NCBI GenBank assembly: GCA_964631965.1
Contig: CAZWAR010000062.1
Span: forward strand, 1 to 17,856
DNA length: 17,856 nucleotides
Origin: CAIQPS01 sp964631965
GTDB taxonomy: Bacteria; Actinomycetota; Thermoleophilia; RBG-16-64-13
Reading direction: 5' to 3'
The notes beneath the pieces were generated by a model. The model was given only the letters and a program-made list of their open reading frames with translations. It searched no databases and was not told the origin of the DNA. Position 1 is the first letter of the stretch. Each line of letters begins with the position of its first letter. Below, in pieces: positions 14,110-17,856 of the stretch. Position numbers and translations under genes: made by a program.

Positions 14110-14199
14110 GAAGTTTCTTCTCTCGTCGGATCCATCCGACACTTCTCACTATCGGACCGTCTGATGAGGCCATCATTAGGAGCGCATGAGAAGTTTCTT
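14110..14199 (-). promoter_or_regulatory. Operator-like repeat cluster upstream of the Gln-rich gene
   Basis: The 173-base space between the kinase gene and the secreted-protein gene holds several related repeats. GAAGTTTCTT occurs at 14110-14119 and again at 14190-14199, exactly 80 bases apart. ACTTCTCA (14141-14148) is the inverse of TGAGAAGT (14187-14194). A separate perfect palindrome, GTCGGAT (14125-14131) and ATCCGAC (14134-14140), lies 40-55 bases before the start codon. This is a credible binding region for the neighbouring OmpR-type regulator, though no footprint can be shown from sequence. Confidence 0.5.
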
Positions 14200-14234
14200 A
14201 GAGTTTCGTGGAAGATCAGGCGAGGCGGCTGCGG

Positions 14235-14260
14235 GACCTGCCCGAGGGCTCGGGAGGGTC
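14235..14260 (-). terminator. Imperfect hairpin at the end of the kinase gene
   Basis: CCCGAG (14241-14246) pairs with CTCGGG (14249-14254). The stem extends past one mismatch and one G-T pair to GACC (14235-14238) / GGTC (14257-14260), overlapping the kinase stop codon. No T-run follows on the minus strand, so it may be a weak terminator or an RNA-stabilising element. Confidence 0.35.
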
Positions 14261-15632
14261 AGGCGGGAAGAGTGATGACGAACCGTGCTCCTCTGCCGGG
14301 AGCGCTTTCAACCCGTATGGTGCCGTCGTGTGCCTCTATCAGCGCCTTCGCGATGGCGAGACCGAGGCCCACGCGGCCGCCCGCCGTGTCGCCGGTACCC
14401 CGGTAGAAACGCTCGAACACGTGGCTCCTGGTTTCCTCCTCCATGCCCTCTCCCTCGTCCCGCACCCACAGGGTGACCCGGTGTTGGGAATCGTCCCGGG
14501 AACCGCCCAAGGCGATAGTCTGACCAGGCACGGTGTGGGCCACGGCGTTCTGCATGAGATTGAGGAAGATCTGCGTCAGCCGGTCTTGGTCGGCCAGGAC
14601 GGTGCCGCCCGGTAGCGTGTCGATCTTCCACTCCCTCTCGCCCAGATGGGTCCCTTGGGCCGCCAGAGAGTCGATGAAGAGGTCCAGTTCGAGCCGTTCC
14701 TTCCTCAGAAAGTCGCCCCGACCGGCGCGCGTGAGGGTCAGGAGGTCGGCGATGAGCCGGTTCATACGATCCAGCTCGTCGATGACCAGGGCATGCTCGT
14801 GTCTCACCACATGCGGATCCGACTCCTCCTGCCGGTCGAGCACCTGCAGGTGGCCCTTCACGATGGTCAGAGGCGTGCGCAGTTCGTGGGAGACGTCCGA
14901 GATGAATTGCTCCTGAGCCGAAAAGGCGTCTTGGATACGATCGAGCATGCCGTCCATCGTGGACGCGAGTTCGCCTATTTCGTCCTTGGGCCCGGCATAT
15001 TCGATGCGCTTGGACAGGTCGTCGCGGGAAATGGCTGCCGCTGTCCTCGTGATCCTGCGCACCGGCTCCAAGGCCCGTCCGAGCAGGAACCAGGTACCGA
15101 GACCGACCGCCGCGCAGCCGATGAGCCCTCCCACGACGAGCAGGAGCACCAGGTTGTTGAGCGTAGACGTGACCTCCTCCAGGGAGCCCGCCACCTCGAC
15201 GGCGCCTACTATCTCCGTACCGTTCCTGACCGCGGTCCCCGCCACCCGATACTCGCCTCCGGCCAGGCTCACATCGGCGAGAAACGGCCGCCCGGTGACG
15301 AGTACCTGTCTGCTCTGCTCCAGATCCTCGAGGGGCAGGGCATCCGAACTCGAGATGACGGAACCGCTCAGGGTCTGCAGAGAGAGCAGGAAACCGTTCT
15401 GGCGCAATGAATTGGCCTTGTTGCCGGAGAGATACGAGCGGGTGAGGTCTACGAGTGTGGACTCGTCGGTGGCTGTGAACACCGACTCCTCGAACCGGGT
15501 CAGTTGCTGCTCAAGACGCGAATCGAGACCGTCGCGAAGCTGGTGGGACAGGATGGCGTACATCGCCGCCGCTCCGAGGACGGCGATGAGAAGCACCGCG
15601 AAGACGAACCAGAGAGTGAGGCGGAGCCTCAA
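14259..15632 (-). CDS. Sensor histidine kinase
   Basis: A 457-residue membrane sensor kinase. Transmembrane helix 1 is about residues 7-29, the extracytoplasmic sensor region about 30-158, and helix 2 about 160-184 (LVLLLVVGGLIGCAAVGLG), followed by HAMP. The phosphoacceptor H249 lies in SDVSHELRTPL. ATPase motifs are the N box (NLMQNAVAH), DEGEGM and GLGLAIAKALIEAHDG. The sensor domain has no motif that names a ligand. The start is TTG 15632, overlapping the regulator stop as TTGA, so the pair is translationally coupled. The partner is the OmpR-type regulator directly upstream. The stimulus is unknown; neighbours suggest an envelope or redox signal. Confidence 0.95.
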   Translation of the reverse strand: MRLRLTLWFVFAVLLIAVLGAAAMYAILSHQLRDGLDSRLEQQLTRFEESVFTATDESTLVDLTRSYLSGNKANSLRQNGFLLSLQTLSGSVISSSDALPLEDLEQSRQVLVTGRPFLADVSLAGGEYRVAGTAVRNGTEIVGAVEVAGSLEEVTSTLNNLVLLLVVGGLIGCAAVGLGTWFLLGRALEPVRRITRTAAAISRDDLSKRIEYAGPKDEIGELASTMDGMLDRIQDAFSAQEQFISDVSHELRTPLTIVKGHLQVLDRQEESDPHVVRHEHALVIDELDRMNRLIADLLTLTRAGRGDFLRKERLELDLFIDSLAAQGTHLGEREWKIDTLPGGTVLADQDRLTQIFLNLMQNAVAHTVPGQTIALGGSRDDSQHRVTLWVRDEGEGMEEETRSHVFERFYRGTGDTAGGRVGLGLAIAKALIEAHDGTIRVESAPGRGARFVITLPA

Positions 15633-16333
15633 GCTTCGTCCGTCTCCTCGGGCCGAGGAGGCTTCGGCACCCTCAGCCGGTAGCCGCCTCCCCGCACGGT
15701 CTCGATGATGGTGGTCTCACCTGGCCTGTCAAGTTTGCCGCGCAGGTATCCCACGTACACGTCCACGACGTTGCTTTGCGGATCGAAGCCGTAGCCCCAG
15801 ACGCTTCCCAGTATCTGAGAGCGGGACAACACCTGGCCCTCGTGCCGCATGAGGAACTCGAGCAGCGCGAACTCTCGGGAGGTCAGGTCGGTTGCCCTCT
15901 CGCCCCGCTCGGCCTTCCTGGTCTTCAGGTCCAAGCGTAGGTCGCCCGCCAGCAGCACCGACGCCTGGGCCTGCCGGTTGTGCCTGAACTGCGCGCGGAT
16001 GCGGGCCACCAATTCATCGAAATCGAACGGCTTGGCCAGGTAGTCGTCGGCTCCCAGGTCGAGTCCTCGGACCCGGGAAGGGACGTCTCCGCGGGCGGTG
16101 AGCATGATCACCGGTGTCTCCTGGTCGGTCTTGCGCAGCTCGGCGAGGACGGCGAACCCGTCGATGTCCGGCAGACCCACGTCCAGCAGGATGAGGTCGG
16201 CCCCTCGCTCCTGGATAGCGTCGAGCGCTGCTCGCCCGGTGGCCGCCACTTCGGTCACATAGCCTGCTCCCTCCAGCCCCTTGGCGATGAACGAAGCGAC
16301 TCTCTCCTCATCTTCGACCACGACTACCCGCAT
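15629..16333 (-). CDS. OmpR/PhoB-family response regulator
   Basis: A 234-residue response regulator. The receiver domain has acidic residues in VEDEE (D8, E9), phosphoacceptor D51 (ILLDVGLPDIDG), T79 (MLTARGD) and K101 (LAKPF). The C-terminal winged helix contains DLTSREFALLEFLMRHEGQVLSRSQIL, DVYVGYLRGKLD and TVRGGGYRL. All key residues are intact, so it should be phosphorylated by the downstream kinase and bind direct-repeat DNA. GGAGG lies about ten bases before ATG 16333. It starts four bases after the Thr-rich gene ends. The repeat cluster at 14110-14199 is a candidate target. Confidence 0.96.
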   Translation of the reverse strand: MRVVVVEDEERVASFIAKGLEGAGYVTEVAATGRAALDAIQERGADLILLDVGLPDIDGFAVLAELRKTDQETPVIMLTARGDVPSRVRGLDLGADDYLAKPFDFDELVARIRAQFRHNRQAQASVLLAGDLRLDLKTRKAERGERATDLTSREFALLEFLMRHEGQVLSRSQILGSVWGYGFDPQSNVVDVYVGYLRGKLDRPGETTIIETVRGGGYRLRVPKPPRPEETDEA

Positions 16334-16337
16334 ACGA

Positions 16338-16793
16338 TCACCGACCTCCGGTCGTTGTCCTCGGGCCTCCCATCGTACTGCCCGGACCGCTGGTGCTCGT
16401 GGTTCCTAACGGACTGCCGGTGGTCCTTGTGTGGACTCCGCCGTTGATGGTCTCTTTGACTGTGGTCGCCGTGGTGACTGAACCAGCGGTGGTGGTCGTG
16501 GAGGCGCTGTTGTAGAGAGTGGTCGTAGACCCCGTCATCGGTGGGGTGGTCGTGGTCCCCGGATCGGGTTGCGTCGCCCCCACGTGCCCCTGTCCCTGCT
16601 GCCCGGGCCCAGTCGTCTCGGTGTGTGGAGCGCCGGTAGTCGCGTCGGTCTGCCCGATCTGGACGACGGGCAGTAAGGACGCATCCACCGATTCGCCCCC
16701 AAGCTGGAAGATCAGAAATGCAGCCAGAGCCACGAGGGCGAGGAGCCCCGCACCAAGGATGGGAGCCGTCGAACGGCCTATTCTCGCCATCAT
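16338..16793 (-). CDS. Thr-rich membrane-anchored or secreted low-complexity protein
   Basis: A 151-residue protein with a hydrophobic segment at about 10-31 (PILGAGLLALVALAAFLIF), which is a signal anchor or signal peptide. The outer domain is dominated by Thr, Ser, Gly and Pro (TTTTPPMTG, STTTTAGSVTTATTV) and resembles a glycosylatable stalk. No cysteine or enzymatic motif is seen. Two tandem ATGs are possible: the second (16790) is better spaced from GGAGG. The frame ends four bases before the response regulator, so it is probably co-transcribed with the two-component system. It may be a cell-surface target or an accessory to sensing, which is speculative. Confidence 0.75.
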   Translation of the reverse strand: MMARIGRSTAPILGAGLLALVALAAFLIFQLGGESVDASLLPVVQIGQTDATTGAPHTETTGPGQQGQGHVGATQPDPGTTTTPPMTGSTTTLYNSASTTTTAGSVTTATTVKETINGGVHTRTTGSPLGTTSTSGPGSTMGGPRTTTGGR

Positions 16794-16813
16794 CCGCCTC
16801 CAGAACGGGTCAT

Positions 16814-16840
16814 GGGCGGGCGGCCGGGGGCCGCCCGCTC
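16814..16840 (-). other. Very stable intercistronic hairpin
   Basis: GCGGGCGGCC (16816-16825) and GGCCGCCCGC (16829-16838) form a perfect ten-base stem with a GGG loop, extendable by two more pairs. It lies between the small membrane gene and the Thr-rich gene, about 20 bases before the latter's start. No T-run follows. A TATACT (16855-16850, minus strand) just upstream could be a -10 box, making this a 5' leader hairpin; otherwise it may be a partial terminator. Confidence 0.5.
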
Positions 16841-16879
16841 CAGTCCTCCAGTATAGCCATCCCCGTGTCGCTTCGCGGA

Positions 16880-17125
16880 TCAGTCGCCGTTTCCACCGCC
16901 ATCTCTCAGACCGGCTCGGTTACCGTGGCCGGTCCTCGTGAAGTCGAGATCCGAGTTCTGGCCGCTCGAATCCACCGATGGTGTGACCCCCGTTCTGCTC
17001 TCGCTTGCGAGCACCGCCTGCGTGCGGTTAATTCCGCCGAAGATCAGCAGTCCGGAGATCGCGAGGATGACGACCAGCATGACTGCCCGCCGAGTCACCT
17101 TTCTCCAGGTCACGGTTTCTCGCAT
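16880..17125 (-). CDS. Small single-span membrane or secreted protein
   Basis: An 81-residue protein with a basic N-terminus (WRKVTRR) and one hydrophobic helix at about 14-32 (AVMLVVILAISGLLIFGGI), then a polar, Ser/Asp/Gly-rich outer part with no cysteine. The C-terminus NRAGLRDGGGNGD resembles the end of the Gln-rich protein encoded at 13703 (QRAGVRDGSG). ATG 17125 overlaps the cytochrome gene's stop (TGATG), so a TTG at 17128 is a less likely start. It is probably made together with the cytochrome and could be its small partner subunit. I do not recognise a family. Confidence 0.7.
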   Translation of the reverse strand: MRETVTWRKVTRRAVMLVVILAISGLLIFGGINRTQAVLASESRTGVTPSVDSSGQNSDLDFTRTGHGNRAGLRDGGGNGD

Positions 17126-17814
17126 CAAAGGGAACTGCCTTCCTGAACGGTGTCGGCGAGGGCCATCGCCGCGCTGCCGGCCTTCGGGTGAGGCGCGGAG
17201 CGATTATGACCGAAACTTGCCACCAGTCCCCGGCCCACGCCCTGAGTCACCCGGGTCACCCAGCGCCAGCGCTGACTGAGGTGCACCACGCCCGCGACGA
17301 TCAGCGCGATGCTGGTCCAGGTGTGGATGAGGTCCCAGGTGCTGCGAGTGAAAAGGAACACCACGAACCTGCTCTCCCGGCCCTGGGGCAGCACGAAGAA
17401 GTAGATGCCCGACGCGGCCACGCCGGCGAAGACAAGGCCGGTCACGGAGATCACCGCCAAGCGCATCCAGATCTTGCGGTTGAATGGTTTGCGCCTGCCC
17501 CGGGCCACGTCGAGAGAGCGTCTGCCCATCTCGACCATCCACTTCCAGTGAAGCGCGATGTGGAAAATGGCTACGGCGATCATGACGATCCCCGCCCAGG
17601 AGTGGATGCTGGTCCAGACGTCGCGATCGAACAGGAAGGTTTTGCCGTACTCGGGATTCCGTCCGCCCTGGTAGCCTCCGGCAGGGAACACCAGGAAGTA
17701 GATACCGGTAAGGACGGTGAGCAGGCCGGATACGCTGAGCAGGAACACAGTGATCCAGTGGGCGACGGTGCGCCTGTTGGGCGCTCCTCTCCGTACCACC
17801 AGGACTTCTGTCAT
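17125..17814 (-). CDS. Cytochrome b-like (DUF4405-type) membrane protein
   Basis: A 229-residue integral membrane protein with four predicted helices (about 18-42, 68-92, 115-140, 162-182). It is an internal tandem duplication: GIYFLVFP/GIYFFVLP, then WTSIHSWAGI/WDLIHTWTSI, then FHIALHWKW/VHLSQRWRW recur in order. Histidines H71, H85, H89, H164 and H178 are candidate heme ligands, with H19 near the first helix. The pattern fits DUF4405, a cytochrome-b-like family tied to extracytoplasmic electron transfer. No flavinylated partner is visible, though the gap at 13862 could hide sequence. TAGGAGAGAG precedes ATG 17814. First gene of the minus-strand cluster in this window. Confidence 0.85.
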   Translation of the reverse strand: MTEVLVVRRGAPNRRTVAHWITVFLLSVSGLLTVLTGIYFLVFPAGGYQGGRNPEYGKTFLFDRDVWTSIHSWAGIVMIAVAIFHIALHWKWMVEMGRRSLDVARGRRKPFNRKIWMRLAVISVTGLVFAGVAASGIYFFVLPQGRESRFVVFLFTRSTWDLIHTWTSIALIVAGVVHLSQRWRWVTRVTQGVGRGLVASFGHNRSAPHPKAGSAAMALADTVQEGSSL

Positions 17815-17856
17815 CGCTCTCTCCTAGATGTCGAGGTCCTATCCTTCCCGGTGGCC

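Noticed and set aside
13669..14142. A single minus-strand frame reading straight through the N gap
   Set aside because: Past the gap this frame becomes Arg/Ser-rich noise, whereas another frame gives a Gln-rich sequence ending cleanly at 13703. The gap length is arbitrary, so the frame change is not a real frameshift.
16338..16793. The Thr-rich gene as a non-coding low-complexity artefact
   Set aside because: It has a ribosome site, a hydrophobic N-terminal segment and four-base spacing to the regulator gene, which together favour a real gene, so it was kept at reduced confidence.

Overview
High-GC bacterial DNA with one 100-base run of N (an assembly gap), so probably from a draft or metagenome-derived genome. 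A mycofactocin locus, high GC, GTG/TTG starts and tightly overlapping genes suggest an Actinomycetota-like lineage, probably outside the mycobacteria. Chloroflexota or a high-GC Bacillota relative cannot be excluded. No rRNA, tRNA, CRISPR array, IS element or integrase was seen.

Region 1 (about 1-10116, + strand) is a mycofactocin (MFT) redox-cofactor island. It runs: NDMA-type Zn alcohol dehydrogenase, mftA (40-aa precursor ending in VDGICGVY), mftB (peptide chaperone), mftC (radical SAM/SPASM), a FadH/OYE-family Fe-S flavoenzyme, ETF alpha, a FixC-like ETF:quinone oxidoreductase, a FixX-like ferredoxin, ETF beta with a long C-terminus, and mftF (glycosyltransferase). From mftB to mftF the genes overlap or nearly touch, so they look like one translationally coupled unit. 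My reading is that MftA/B/C/F make the cofactor, the dehydrogenase and OYE enzyme are its clients, and the ETF/FixC/FixX module carries electrons to quinone. mftD, mftE, mftR and mftG are not in this window.

Region 2 (10117-10835) holds a possibly leaderless GNAT acetyltransferase and weak convergent terminator hairpins.

Region 3 (10836-13650) is a divergent metal/sulfur-type locus. On the minus strand a DUF134-NifX/DIMCo fusion regulator, an OsmC protein and a small HMA metal-binding protein are read as one operon. On the plus strand is an SQR-like FAD oxidoreductase. The 89-base divergent promoter carries two inverted repeats and a TATAAT box. The fusion gene has a strong internal ribosome binding site exactly at its second domain. 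A 12-bp-stem terminator ends the region.

Region 4 (13651-17856, minus strand) is an envelope-signalling and electron-transfer locus. In transcription order it contains a duplicated cytochrome-b-like (DUF4405-type) membrane protein, a small single-span protein, a Thr-rich anchored or secreted protein, an OmpR-family response regulator, a sensor histidine kinase, and separately a small secreted Gln-rich protein interrupted by the gap. The two small proteins share a similar C-terminal RAG[VL]RDG motif. The promoter of the Gln-rich gene has a cluster of repeats that could be operator sites for the regulator. This is the least described part of the window.
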